Shown: positions 27,671-34,678 of the stretch, one piece after another
Layout: every line of letters begins with the position of its first letter
Numbering within the stretch: the stretch's first letter is position 1
Origin: an uncultured Collinsella sp.
GTDB taxonomy: Bacteria > Actinomycetota > Coriobacteriia > Coriobacteriales > Coriobacteriaceae
Assembly: GCA_900550195.1 (NCBI GenBank)
Contig: URRB01000001.1
Coordinates: 1-64,000 of the forward strand
Reading direction: 5' to 3'
Length of the DNA stretch: 64,000 nucleotides
Translations under genes and position numbers: made by a program
Notes under the pieces: generated by a model
What the model was told of the DNA's origin: nothing
The model's input: the letters and a program-made list of their open reading frames with translations, nothing else
Databases searched by the model: none

Positions 27671-28189
27671 CTACGCCTCGTTTTCGATGGTGGCGCGGGC
27701 ACGCTCGGCAGTCAGTTCTGCCAGGCGCTCCTCGTCTACCAAGGTGAGGCCCTTGGTCGGGCACGCCTCGGCACACGCCGGACCGCCGGGACGGTCCACG
27801 CACAGGTCGCACTTGAGCACGAAGCTCTTGGTCTGCGAACCCACGCGCACGTCGCCCATCAAGACGGGGACCTGCGTGGTCGCCACACTCACGGCGCCAA
27901 AGGGACAGGCCATGACGCAGCTCTTGCAGCCGATGCAGTTGTCCTCGTTGACGCCGATGCGATGGTTCTTTGGATCAAAGAACAAGGCACCCGTGGGGCA
28001 GGCCTTGGCGCACGGAGCGTCCTCGCAGTGGTGACATGCCACCGGCGCGGAGATCTCGTACGTACGCGTCACGCGCAGGCGCGGCGCAGCGATGTTACCG
28101 GGGATGTCGTGTGCCTCGATGCACGCCGCCATGCAGGTTTGACACCCAATGCAGCGCGAAGAATCGGCTACGACTCGTTTATTGCCCAT
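27671..28189 (-). CDS. hydN: Polyferredoxin HydN, formate dehydrogenase partner
   Basis: A 172-residue protein with four [4Fe-4S] motifs: CIGCQTCMAAC, CHHCEDAPCAKACP, CIGCKSCVMACP and CDLCVDRPGGPACAEACP. E. coli HydN has 175 residues and is also encoded just upstream of a formate dehydrogenase-linked operon. The start is the ATG at 28189, preceded by GGAGG. It is the first gene of the cluster, so the operon promoter should lie in 28190-28420. A HycB paralogue (HyfA) is the alternative name, but the position before fdhF favours HydN. Confidence 0.9.
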   Translation of the reverse strand: MGNKRVVADSSRCIGCQTCMAACIEAHDIPGNIAAPRLRVTRTYEISAPVACHHCEDAPCAKACPTGALFFDPKNHRIGVNEDNCIGCKSCVMACPFGAVSVATTQVPVLMGDVRVGSQTKSFVLKCDLCVDRPGGPACAEACPTKGLTLVDEERLAELTAERARATIENEA

Positions 28190-28367
28190 GTTGTTCACTC
28201 CCTCCTGAATCCCATGCCGGAGAGACCCTGTCGACGTTGACCCAAGCCGCCCGTGGCCTGGCATCGACGTATCGAGTGCATGCGGCGAAACAGGCACTTC
28301 GATAGAATTCCTCCAACGATATACAGGTTAAATATACGCAGTTGCAGGGGGCAAACTTGAGCATAGG

Positions 28368-28393
28368 CCCTGCAATACGGGTGTATTGCAGGG
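28368..28393. promoter_or_regulatory. Perfect 11-base palindrome upstream of hydN
   Basis: CCCTGCAATAC (28368-28378) and GTATTGCAGGG (28383-28393) are perfect inverted arms around GGGT. It lies 179 bases upstream of hydN and 224 bases before the antitoxin ATG. The symmetry suggests an operator; a hairpin terminator is less likely, since the following plus-strand bases are GTTTTGG and the minus-strand ones are not T-rich. Confidence 0.5.
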
Positions 28394-28470
28394 GTTTTGG
28401 CAGGTTGGAATTATTCTCTAGAAGCTATAAAGGTGAGTGTATTACATGCGTACATCCAAGGGAGATTTCA

Positions 28471-28606
28471 CGCTCGTTTATAAAGGATGTAATACGTTTG
28501 ATATATATTTCGCGCTCATTAACTTGAGTGCAATAAAGTAGTGGTTATAAGATTGGTTATTATTAGCTAATGCTGTATATGACCATTCATATTGCACGCT
28601 CATTAA
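28471..28606. promoter_or_regulatory. Three spaced CGCTCATTAA-like repeats
   Basis: CGCTCGTTTA at 28471-28480, CGCTCATTAA at 28513-28522 and CGCTCATTAA at 28597-28606. Start-to-start distances are exactly 42 and 84 bases, i.e. four and eight helical turns. The last copy overlaps the AAGGGGG ribosome-binding site of the antitoxin gene, as expected for an autoregulatory operator. Confidence 0.55.
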
Positions 28607-28617
28607 GGGGGCCAGTG

Positions 28618-28940
28618 ATGTCATCGACTCAAAAAGAGCCATCCTGCAGGTGCGCATTCGCGAGGAAGACAAGCAGCATGCCGAGCATCTCTACGACGCC
28701 ATGGGCACATCGCTTGCCGAAGCCGTTCGCCTTTTTGTCGCGCAAAGCATTTTGATGCGCAAGCTCCCCTTTCAACCGGTCGCCGTGCGCTCAAAGAACG
28801 GCACCGCCGCCTATGGATCGCTCAAAGCATATGGTGACCCCAATCGCCGCGCCGAGGAGCGCAATGCCTGGATTGAATACCTAGCCACGGAAAGCGACGA
28901 TTCGGTTTTGGGTCCCGAGGAAGTAGATATCCATGAGTAG
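28618..28940 (+). CDS. RelB/DinJ-type antitoxin with apparent frameshift at its start
   Basis: From residue AILQVRIREEDKQHAEHL onward this reads as a ribbon-helix-helix antitoxin (GTSLAEAVRLFVAQS), about 100 residues long. The only ATG with a ribosome-binding site (AGGGGG at 28605-28610) is at 28618, but it is in a different frame: it gives MSSTQK, then goes out of frame at the five-A run at 28631-28635. One more A would fuse MSSTQK to RAILQVRI. Without it, the only usual start in the correct frame is GTG at 28650, which would remove the beta strand of the DNA-binding fold. A sequencing error, a recent deletion or slippage on the A run are all possible. The stop overlaps the toxin start by 8 bases. 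Confidence 0.65.
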
Positions 28941-29409
28941 CACCATCATCGACGAGACGGTCATCCTACGCTACCTGCTTAACGACGACGAGGTCTTGTC
29001 ACCGCGCGCCGCCAAGGTCATCGCCACGCGCACCGCTCGCGTCTACCCCGAGATCATCACGCGCGTCGTTGTCACGCTGCGCGACGTCTATAAGGTTCCC
29101 CGCGTTGAGATTGCTGCGGCCATGAAAAGGCTGCTCGATGACGTCATGGTCGACGAGCCCACCGTTGTCGCCCTTGCCATCAAACTCTTCGGCAAGACCC
29201 ATATGGACTTTACCGATTGCCTCCTCGCAGCCCGAACCGCCATCTACAACGATGATGTCGTGAGCTTTGGCAAGCCCATCATTCAAGGCATGATCGATTA
29301 CCGCCGCAAGCGCCAAACCGCTGCCGACGCCCGCGACCGCGCCGCCGAAGCCCGCAGCCGAAGCACCGACTCCACCATCGACAAGCTCCGCCACCAATCC
29401 CGCCACTAA
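28933..29409 (+). CDS. PIN-domain toxin-like protein
   Basis: A 158-residue protein that overlaps the antitoxin gene by 8 bases. The PIN fold is suggested by IIDETVILRYLLNDDEVLSP at the N-terminus, a Lys/Val-rich middle and MDFTDCLLAARTAIYNDDVV. PIN ribonucleases normally carry Asp in DTN, a Glu in the second helix (AEVVYVL-like) and a late Asp. Here the first is DET, the second region reads ITRVVVTL without the Glu, and the late DFTD is kept. The active site may therefore be weakened. A basic tail of 35 residues (RKRQTAADARDRAAEARSRS) follows the domain. Confidence 0.7.
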   Translation: MSSTIIDETVILRYLLNDDEVLSPRAAKVIATRTARVYPEIITRVVVTLRDVYKVPRVEIAAAMKRLLDDVMVDEPTVVALAIKLFGKTHMDFTDCLLAARTAIYNDDVVSFGKPIIQGMIDYRRKRQTAADARDRAAEARSRSTDSTIDKLRHQSRH

Positions 29410-29454
29410 CCGACAGGCAACGGCATCGCCCGCCACTCAGCCCCATCCCCTCCT

Positions 29455-29523
29455 AAGTTGCGGTGAAATAGTTCCTGGATTTAGGCTTATTCGAGCTATT
29501 CAGGAACTATTTCACCGCAACTT
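29455..29523. repeat. Long inverted repeat, family copy 2
   Basis: Perfect 23-base arms at 29455-29477 and 29501-29523. The outer ends are AAGTTGCGGTGAAATA and the inner part is GTTCCTG, as in copy 3 at 30761. It lies 45 bases after the PIN toxin stop, so it could double as its transcription end. Confidence 0.9.
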
Positions 29524-29535
29524 TCTGTAAGGGTG

Positions 29536-29566
29536 TTGATTAGTGCCGCCGAGGGGCACTAATCAA
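29536..29566. repeat. 12-base inverted repeat
   Basis: TTGATTAGTGCC (29536-29547) and GGCACTAATCAA (29555-29566) are perfect arms around a seven-base loop, only 12 bases from the end of the long repeat copy 2. No T tract follows on either strand. With copy 2 it fills most of the 286-base gap between the toxin and the AbiEi-like gene; the remainder shows nothing else. Confidence 0.65.
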
Positions 29567-29695
29567 CCGTTTGCCGATATGTTTGGCTCTGACTCATGAC
29601 TCTGACCTGCACCGTCAAGCTTTTGGTCAGTTTATGGCAAGGTCTGGCGGACCAAATATGGGATAGCGTAGTGTCATTCACTCCCCCTCGAGACC

Positions 29696-30361
29696 ATGGG
29701 GTCGAAAATGAGTCATGATAAACGCTGTTCCAAACCGCAAGCAGAGCTGTTCTTCCGGTTATTCGAGGCCCATCATGGCGGGCACCTGTTTGTAGCTACC
29801 AAAAAATGGGATGAACGCTGTGCCTACGCGCTCATGCAAAAAGAGATGATTATTCGACTCTACAACCATGTCTACGCTGATCCCGCGTATTGGAATGACC
29901 TCGGCGTCGAAGATCGCATCTTTCAATTGGCATCCGCTATTGCGGTCGTTGAACCGGATGCCGTGTTTTGTGGAGCAACGGCGGCACTGCTCTATGGCGT
30001 CGGTTCTGCATATTCGCTTCTCGACAAGGTGCAAGTGCTGCTGCCGCGTTCCAGCAGACGCGATATGTACGAATTCGTTGAATACCGACGCTGGCGGTCG
30101 GGCAACGTATGGCAGCTCGGCCCGTTTACGTTAACGGATCCATATCGCACGGTGGTCGACATCGCCCGAACGAGCGCCTTTCGATATGCACTAGGCTATG
30201 TCGACGGGCTGGCTCGTGAGTACGGTGTCGAGCGTGAAGAATTGCGTGCATATGCACAAGCGAACTGCCGCGGACTGCACGGCATCGCGCATTTGAGGTT
30301 TTTGAACATATGGATGGCAGATCGGATAACGGTGGAGAATCCGAAGCGCGGGCGGCAATGA
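29696..30361 (+). CDS. AbiEi-like antitoxin/nuclease gene, N-terminal part
   Basis: A 221-residue reading frame; an internal ATG at 29708 may be the true start. The N-terminal region looks like a winged-helix domain (ALMQKEMIIRLYNHVY), followed by an AbiEi-type core: AVFCGATAALLYGV, then GPFTLTDPYRTVVDIARTS. In related actinobacterial proteins this core runs on into a PD-(D/E)XK-like domain, which here is found in another frame at 30310-30699. The last 20 residues of this frame (from about IWMADR) are probably read out of frame. The most likely explanation is a one-base frameshift near 30300-30310. Composition is less GC-rich than in the neighbouring operons. Confidence 0.6.
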   Translation: MGSKMSHDKRCSKPQAELFFRLFEAHHGGHLFVATKKWDERCAYALMQKEMIIRLYNHVYADPAYWNDLGVEDRIFQLASAIAVVEPDAVFCGATAALLYGVGSAYSLLDKVQVLLPRSSRRDMYEFVEYRRWRSGNVWQLGPFTLTDPYRTVVDIARTSAFRYALGYVDGLAREYGVEREELRAYAQANCRGLHGIAHLRFLNIWMADRITVENPKRGRQ

Positions 30362-30699
30362 TTCTGGCGGGAGTTGCCGCTCCCGAACTTCAGGTTGAAA
30401 TCACTCGACCGGGAAACGCCGGCTATTATTTGGCAGATTACGGCTGGCAGATGCCAAACGGCTCTTGGATGCTGGCTGAGCTGCATGGACTAGGCAAGTT
30501 TGAGGACGATGCCCAAAATAATCCGGAACATACTGCGGCAAAAACCTATCGAGCTGCCCTCATGCGCGACGCGAACCTGCGTGCCATGGGCCACAACGTC
30601 ATTCATTTCAAGCTCTCAGACACCTACGATGTCAAAGCGTTCGGCTCCATGATGCGCGGCTACGGTATACCAACCACAAAACCCTACGCAGACTCCTGA
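30310..30699 (+). CDS. PD-(D/E)XK-like C-terminal part of AbiEi-like gene
   Basis: A 129-residue frame that overlaps the preceding one by 52 bases in a -1 register. GGESEARAAMILAGV resembles the GESxSR linker of AbiEi/DUF559-like proteins, and YYLADYGWQMPNG followed by MLAELHGLGKF resembles the D...ExK-type nuclease core with His in place of Lys. No ribosome-binding site precedes the ATG at 30310. It is best viewed as the displaced C-terminal half of one gene spanning 29696-30699. Confidence 0.5.
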   Translation: MDGRSDNGGESEARAAMILAGVAAPELQVEITRPGNAGYYLADYGWQMPNGSWMLAELHGLGKFEDDAQNNPEHTAAKTYRAALMRDANLRAMGHNVIHFKLSDTYDVKAFGSMMRGYGIPTTKPYADS

Positions 30700-30760
30700 C
30701 CGGCTGTCCTCATCTTCTCGACAACAGAACCCATCATCGACCCAGCCCACTCGGCCTCAA

Positions 30761-30831
30761 TAAGTTGCGGTGAAATAGTTCCTGGATAACAGCTTTTGCG
30801 GCTTATCCAGGAACTATTTCACCGCAACTTA
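30761..30831. repeat. Long inverted repeat, family copy 3
   Basis: Perfect 29-base arms at 30761-30789 and 30803-30831 around a 13-base loop, the longest stem of the family. The outer ends are TAAGTTGCGGTGAAATA and the inner part is GTTCCTGGATAA. It lies 61 bases after the AbiEi-like gene, so copies 2 and 3 bracket that gene. Confidence 0.92.
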
Positions 30832-30868
30832 GGAGGGGATGTGGGGTCCCCGGCATGTATATGAAAAC

Positions 30869-30897
30869 GGCTCTGATTCCCAAAAGGAACCAGAGCC
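30869..30897 (-). terminator. Terminator of the tRNA-Pro/tRNA-Gly transcript
   Basis: GGCTCTG (30869-30875) pairs with CAGAGCC (30891-30897), with an inner TCC/GGA extension. On the minus strand it is followed by GTTTTC. It lies 15 bases past the 3' end of tRNA-Gly. Confidence 0.7.
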
Positions 30898-30911
30898 ATT
30901 CATCTATCCTA

Positions 30912-30985
30912 TGGAGCGGGCGACGGGAATCGAACCCGCGTCATCAGCTTGGAAGGCTGGGGTTCTACCATTGAACTACGCCCGC
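30912..30985 (-). tRNA. tRNA-Gly (UCC anticodon)
   Basis: On the minus strand a 74-base cloverleaf runs from GCGGGCG to CGCCCGC-T-CCA, with CCA encoded. The anticodon loop CTTCCAA gives TCC, and GGTTCGATTCC forms the T arm. It is six bases from tRNA-Pro and probably co-transcribed with it. Confidence 0.96.
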
Positions 30986-30991
30986 AAGATA

Positions 30992-31068
30992 TGGTCGGGA
31001 CGACAGGATTTGAACCTGCGACATCCTGCTCCCAAAGCAGGCGCGCTACCAAACTGCGCCACGTCCCG
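30992..31068 (-). tRNA. tRNA-Pro (UGG anticodon)
   Basis: A 77-base cloverleaf on the minus strand starts CGGGACG and ends CGTCCCG-A-CCA. The anticodon stem CCTGC/GCAGG encloses TTTGGGA, giving UGG. The T arm GCAGGTTCAAATCCTGT is regular. A strong promoter lies 52 bases upstream. Confidence 0.96.
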
Positions 31069-31119
31069 AAGGTGTTGAGCAGCTAAGGTCTAAACCTTGC
31101 GTGTCCCAAAGCGAAGGAA

Positions 31120-31148
31120 ATTATAGGGGAGACTCCCCGCCTGTGCAA
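31120..31148 (-). promoter_or_regulatory. Promoter of the tRNA-Pro/tRNA-Gly unit
   Basis: On the minus strand TTGCAC (31148-31143) and a perfect TATAAT (31125-31120) are separated by 17 bases, an ideal sigma-70-type arrangement. The first tRNA base lies 52 bases downstream. It sits just after the brnQ stop codon. Confidence 0.8.
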
Positions 31149-31159
31149 GCGCAGAAACC

Positions 31160-32518
31160 CTAGCTCCTCGAATGTGCGACAAACTTGCTGTGGAGCAGAC
31201 CGATCACAAACGCCGCCACGGCAACCGGCGCCCACGCGGCACCGATATCCGCCAGCGGAAGAACATCAAACGGTAGCCACGCGCCCGCAAAGAACGCATC
31301 GCGGACCGAGGTGATCACGCTCTGCACGGCGACCACGCCGCCGACCCACACCCACACCTGCGGATGAGCGTCGCAAAAGCCGTGCACCAGGCCCATCAGT
31401 ACCAGCACGATGGCAACGGGATACAAGGCGTTGAGCATGGGCACCGAGAACATGAGAATCACGTCGAGGCCCACATTGGAGAGCACGCACGAAAACGCCG
31501 CGAACACAAAGGCGAGAACCGCGAAGGGACGGCGCATGGCCTCCTCAGAGGCCTCCGCTCCACCTTTAACCACATACGTCTCGCAGAAGTAACGCGAGCA
31601 GCAGCTGATGAGGCCGATGCACACGTTCATGCAGGCAAGGAAAAAAATCGCAAAGACCACGACCGTGCCGACAAGGCCAAAGTGCATAGACGCCGAACGG
31701 GCGAGGATGGCAGCACCGTTAGTGGCATCGGGCATAACCGTGCCGAGCTGCATGCCGGCAAGCGCCAGGCCGCAGTAGATGACGGCCATGAGCACGCCGG
31801 CGATCACACCGGAACGCGAAATCTCGAAGGCCACGCGCTTGTCATCGGTAACACCCAGCTCGTGGATGGTCTCGGCGATGATAATGCCAAAGGCGAGCGA
31901 CGCGAGCAGGTCCATGGTCTGGTAGCCGGTCAAAAAGCCTTGCACGGCGGCGCCTGCATCGTAGGGAGCCTGAGGCGCGGCAGCCGGTCCCAGCGGCGAG
32001 ATCACGGCAGCACCCACAACCAGCACGATGAGCGCGATAAGCGCGGGGCCCGTAATACGACCGAGCACGCGCGTGATGACGCCCGGACGCAGTGTGAGCG
32101 CAAACGCGACGACAAAGAAGCCAACGGCAAACACCAAGCGAGCCGTGCCGAGCGAGACGCCCTCGGGCAGCAGCGGCACCAGCATCTCGAAGGCCGTGGA
32201 GCTCGTGCGCGGAATAGCCAGGCACGGGCCGATGGCCAGATACACCGCCGCGACAAAGAACTCGCCAAACTTGGGGTGCACGCGACCGGCAAGCTCGCGT
32301 GCCGTTCCGGCAAGCGCCACGGCGATAAAGCCCATGACGGGCAGGCCGATGGCGGCAATCAGAAAGCCAAGCATGGCGACCGGCGTGGCGGAACCCGCCT
32401 GCAGCGCCAGCAGCGGCGGAATAATGAGGTTGCCAGCGCCAAAGAGCATCGAGAACAGGGCGATGCCGACGGTAACGACATGGTCGGAGCGCAAACCGCG
32501 CGGAGCGGATGAGGCCAT
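31160..32518 (-). CDS. brnQ: Branched-chain amino acid carrier, BrnQ family
   Basis: A 452-residue membrane protein with about 12 spans. Family features are TVGIALFSMLFGAGNLIIPP near residue 15, LAIPRTSSTAFEM near 100 and YQTMDLLASLAFGIII near 200. It imports leucine, isoleucine and valine with sodium or protons. The start is the ATG at 32518 (MASSAPRG), seven bases after GAAAGG. The terminator of the upstream csd gene lies in the 68-base gap, so brnQ is probably expressed from its own promoter or by read-through. Confidence 0.92.
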   Translation of the reverse strand: MASSAPRGLRSDHVVTVGIALFSMLFGAGNLIIPPLLALQAGSATPVAMLGFLIAAIGLPVMGFIAVALAGTARELAGRVHPKFGEFFVAAVYLAIGPCLAIPRTSSTAFEMLVPLLPEGVSLGTARLVFAVGFFVVAFALTLRPGVITRVLGRITGPALIALIVLVVGAAVISPLGPAAAPQAPYDAGAAVQGFLTGYQTMDLLASLAFGIIIAETIHELGVTDDKRVAFEISRSGVIAGVLMAVIYCGLALAGMQLGTVMPDATNGAAILARSASMHFGLVGTVVVFAIFFLACMNVCIGLISCCSRYFCETYVVKGGAEASEEAMRRPFAVLAFVFAAFSCVLSNVGLDVILMFSVPMLNALYPVAIVLVLMGLVHGFCDAHPQVWVWVGGVVAVQSVITSVRDAFFAGAWLPFDVLPLADIGAAWAPVAVAAFVIGLLHSKFVAHSRS

Positions 32519-32546
32519 ATGCATACCTTTCGGGTCGAAAGAAAAA

Positions 32547-32572
32547 CGGGACGGGCAAAAACACCCGTCCCG
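32547..32572 (-). terminator. Terminator of the selenium block
   Basis: CGGGACGGG (32547-32555) pairs with CCCGTCCCG (32564-32572). On the minus strand it is followed by TTTTTC. It lies 15 bases past the csd stop codon. Confidence 0.85.
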
Positions 32573-32586
32573 CAAGTATATACGCT

Positions 32587-33726
32587 CTAGCAGGCTAAAT
32601 CGCGCAAAGCGTCAATCGCGGTATCGACTTCCTCGTCCGTGTTGAAATACCCAAACGAGAAGCGGACAACGCCCTGGCGCTCGGTCCCCAGCGCACGGTG
32701 CATGAGCGGGGCGCAATGGGCGCCGGGGCGCGTCGCAATCCCCCGCCCTTGCATGAGCGCATCCGAGATCTCAGCCGAATCGATATCACCCACGTTGAGC
32801 GAGACGATCGCCGAGCGCGCGGGTTGGTCAAACGCACCGTAAAGCGCAATGCCGGGTATTTCGCGAACGCCGGCGAGGAAGCGCTCGGCAAGTGCGCGCT
32901 CGCGTGCCGCAATCGCCTCGACCCCACCCTGGGCCTCGATAAAGTCGAGACCAGCGGAAAGGCCCGCGATGCCATGGCCGTTGAGCGTGCCCGCCTCCAG
33001 GCGCGTGGGCCACTCAAGTGGCTGCAGCGGGTCGAAGCTGTGCACGCCCGTGCCGCCCATGGCCCACGGAGCCACGTCAATGCCATCCGCCACGGCCAGG
33101 CCGCCGGTCCCCTGCGGACCCATGAGCCCCTTGTGGCCGGTAAAGCACACAATGTCGAGCCCCATGGCCTGCATATCGATACGCGCCGTACCGGCAGACT
33201 GAGAGGCGTCGACTATCACCAGCGCGCCGGCCGCATGGGACATGGCCGCCACGCGCGCAATGTCGACCGCGTTGCCGGTCACATTGGAGGCATGCGTCAC
33301 CACCACGGCACGTGTGCCGGGCGTGACCAACCGCTCGAGCTCGTCGTAGTCGAGCACGCCGTTCGCGTCGCAGCCCGCATGCTCAACGGTCACACCCTGC
33401 TCAGCCGCCAGGCGGTTGAGCGGACGTAACACCGAGTTGTGCTCGAGCACCGTCGTGACCACACGGTCGCCGGGGCGCACCACACCATTGATGACGGTGT
33501 TGAGTGCCGCCGTAGAGTTGGGCGTAAAGCACACATGGTCCGCCCTCGGGCAACCCAAAAGGCGCGCAAGCTTGGCACGGCAAGCGTGAATCGTACGAGC
33601 GGCATCGAGGGCACCCGACGTGGCGCCGCGCCCGGCATTGCCGAGCGAACACATCGTTTGCGTCACGGCATCGATGACCGTTTGCGGCTTATGCATAGTC
33701 GTCGCCGCGTTATCCAGGTAGATCAT
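32587..33726 (-). CDS. Cysteine desulfurase family protein, EF2568-like
   Basis: A 379-residue class V PLP enzyme. The N-terminal MIYLDNAATTMHKP, the PLP-binding K199 in CFTGHKGLMGPQGTGG and the catalytic loop RPGAHCAP with C338 match the desulfurase/selenocysteine-lyase group. Its closest description is the EF2568 family, known to occur beside selD and selenium-dependent molybdenum hydroxylase genes. It probably mobilises selenium or sulfur for SelD or for the hydroxylase. The start is the ATG at 33726 after GGGAGG and overlaps the stop of the upstream DUF3343 gene (ATGA). It is the last gene of the selD-yedF-DUF3343-csd run. Confidence 0.88.
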   Translation of the reverse strand: MIYLDNAATTMHKPQTVIDAVTQTMCSLGNAGRGATSGALDAARTIHACRAKLARLLGCPRADHVCFTPNSTAALNTVINGVVRPGDRVVTTVLEHNSVLRPLNRLAAEQGVTVEHAGCDANGVLDYDELERLVTPGTRAVVVTHASNVTGNAVDIARVAAMSHAAGALVIVDASQSAGTARIDMQAMGLDIVCFTGHKGLMGPQGTGGLAVADGIDVAPWAMGGTGVHSFDPLQPLEWPTRLEAGTLNGHGIAGLSAGLDFIEAQGGVEAIAARERALAERFLAGVREIPGIALYGAFDQPARSAIVSLNVGDIDSAEISDALMQGRGIATRPGAHCAPLMHRALGTERQGVVRFSFGYFNTDEEVDTAIDALRDLAC

Positions 33727-33974
33727 CGCACGACCTCCCACATGTCGATCACCGTAAAGCCCTCGGTGGGAACGCCTGCCGCAGCAAGCTCGCCGCGCAG
33801 CAGATCCTCATCGGCAGGCAACGCCTTCCATGCTAAACCGCAGCCGGCAGCGACCTCCCCGGGCACGGGAATCGTTCGCCCAGGAAGGCCGCGCTCGATG
33901 CACAAGGACTCGCAGCCCATAGCGGCCGCCGTGGTGGGAAACGTGATGACAAGCGCCGGGCGCTTCTCCCTCAT
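33723..33974 (-). CDS. DUF3343 protein, putative Se/S carrier
   Basis: An 83-residue DUF3343 protein. LVITFPTTAAAMGCESLC and VPGEVAAGCGLAWKALP parallel the copy at 5713, with conserved Cys in both segments, but the cysteine-rich extension is absent. The start is the ATG at 33974, and the sequence before it (TTGGAGTTGTC) closely resembles that before the other copy. It is translationally coupled to the downstream desulfurase gene and lies 19 bases after yedF. Inferred: carrier of a selenium or sulfur atom between the desulfurase and SelD, YedF or the hydroxylase. Confidence 0.8.
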   Translation of the reverse strand: MREKRPALVITFPTTAAAMGCESLCIERGLPGRTIPVPGEVAAGCGLAWKALPADEDLLRGELAAAGVPTEGFTVIDMWEVVR

Positions 33975-33993
33975 GACAACTCCAACCAATACG

Positions 33994-34620
33994 CTACGGG
34001 CGCACGACGCGCACGGCCTGCTCCATCTTCTCCACGATCACGTACATGTTGGTGACCTCGCCCACGGCAAGCTGGTCCTTAATGCCATAGTGGTCGAGGC
34101 AGGTGCCACAGGTAAGGATCTCGACGCCCTGCTCGGCCAGCCCCTTAAGGTCGTCGAGCACCGGAGAGCCCTCGACGGTGAGCTTGGCGCCGCCATTGTA
34201 GAACAGCATGGTCGCGGGCAGCTCCTCCTGCTGCGTCACGGCAAAGATAAAGGCCTTCATGAGCTTGTGGCCCAGCTCGTCGTCGCCACGGCCCATGCAA
34301 TCGGTGTAGACGGAAATGACGAGTTTGCCCTTGCCGGCGCTGGCATCACAGAAGGCAGCGCCATCCTGCTCGGGGTCCGCAACGGCAACGGCGCCAGAGG
34401 TCGCCAAGGTCACGTGCCACTCGGCGTCAGAAACCTTCTCGACCGAGGCCGTGCAGCCCTTTTCCTGTGCCATCTTGGAGATGTTCTTGACGGCGGTCTC
34501 GTTGTCGACCGAGGTCACGACGGCGCCCTCGCCATCAAGCTGTTTGAGCGCCTTAAGCGTCTTGACGACGGGCAGCGGGCAGGCATCGCCCATGGCATTG
34601 ACTTCAATCTTGGTAGACAT
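33994..34620 (-). CDS. yedF: Selenium metabolism protein YedF
   Basis: A 208-residue two-domain protein. Residues 1-75 form a TusA/SirA-like domain with DACPLPVVKT (C14 in the CPxP motif). The C-terminal half is DsrE-like, with YTDCMGRG and LTCGTCLDHYG. This fusion defines the YedF family found next to selD in selenium-using bacteria. The start is the ATG at 34620 after AAAGGA. The gene lies 58 bases after selD. Its exact selenium-handling step is not established. Confidence 0.92.
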   Translation of the reverse strand: MSTKIEVNAMGDACPLPVVKTLKALKQLDGEGAVVTSVDNETAVKNISKMAQEKGCTASVEKVSDAEWHVTLATSGAVAVADPEQDGAAFCDASAGKGKLVISVYTDCMGRGDDELGHKLMKAFIFAVTQQEELPATMLFYNGGAKLTVEGSPVLDDLKGLAEQGVEILTCGTCLDHYGIKDQLAVGEVTNMYVIVEKMEQAVRVVRP

Positions 34621-34678
34621 AGTAAATTCCTTTCGAATAAATCGTTTTAGAACGGTGCATAGTTCAATAAACGTGTCG

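Larger units (their letters stand above)
28190..28617. other. AT-rich divergent intergenic region
   Basis: This 428-base stretch separates the formate hydrogenlyase cluster (minus) from the toxin-antitoxin pair (plus). It is clearly more AT-rich than its surroundings. It holds the 11-base palindrome at 28368-28393, the three CGCTCATTAA-like repeats at 28471, 28513 and 28597, and ribosome-binding sites for both flanking genes. I found no convincing sigma-54 type site for the formate operon. Confidence 0.6.

Noticed and set aside
31126..31138. GGGGA-GAC-TCCCC hairpin as brnQ terminator
   Set aside because: It lies inside the 17-base spacer of a strong tRNA promoter, and the following TATAATTT is better explained as the -10 element.
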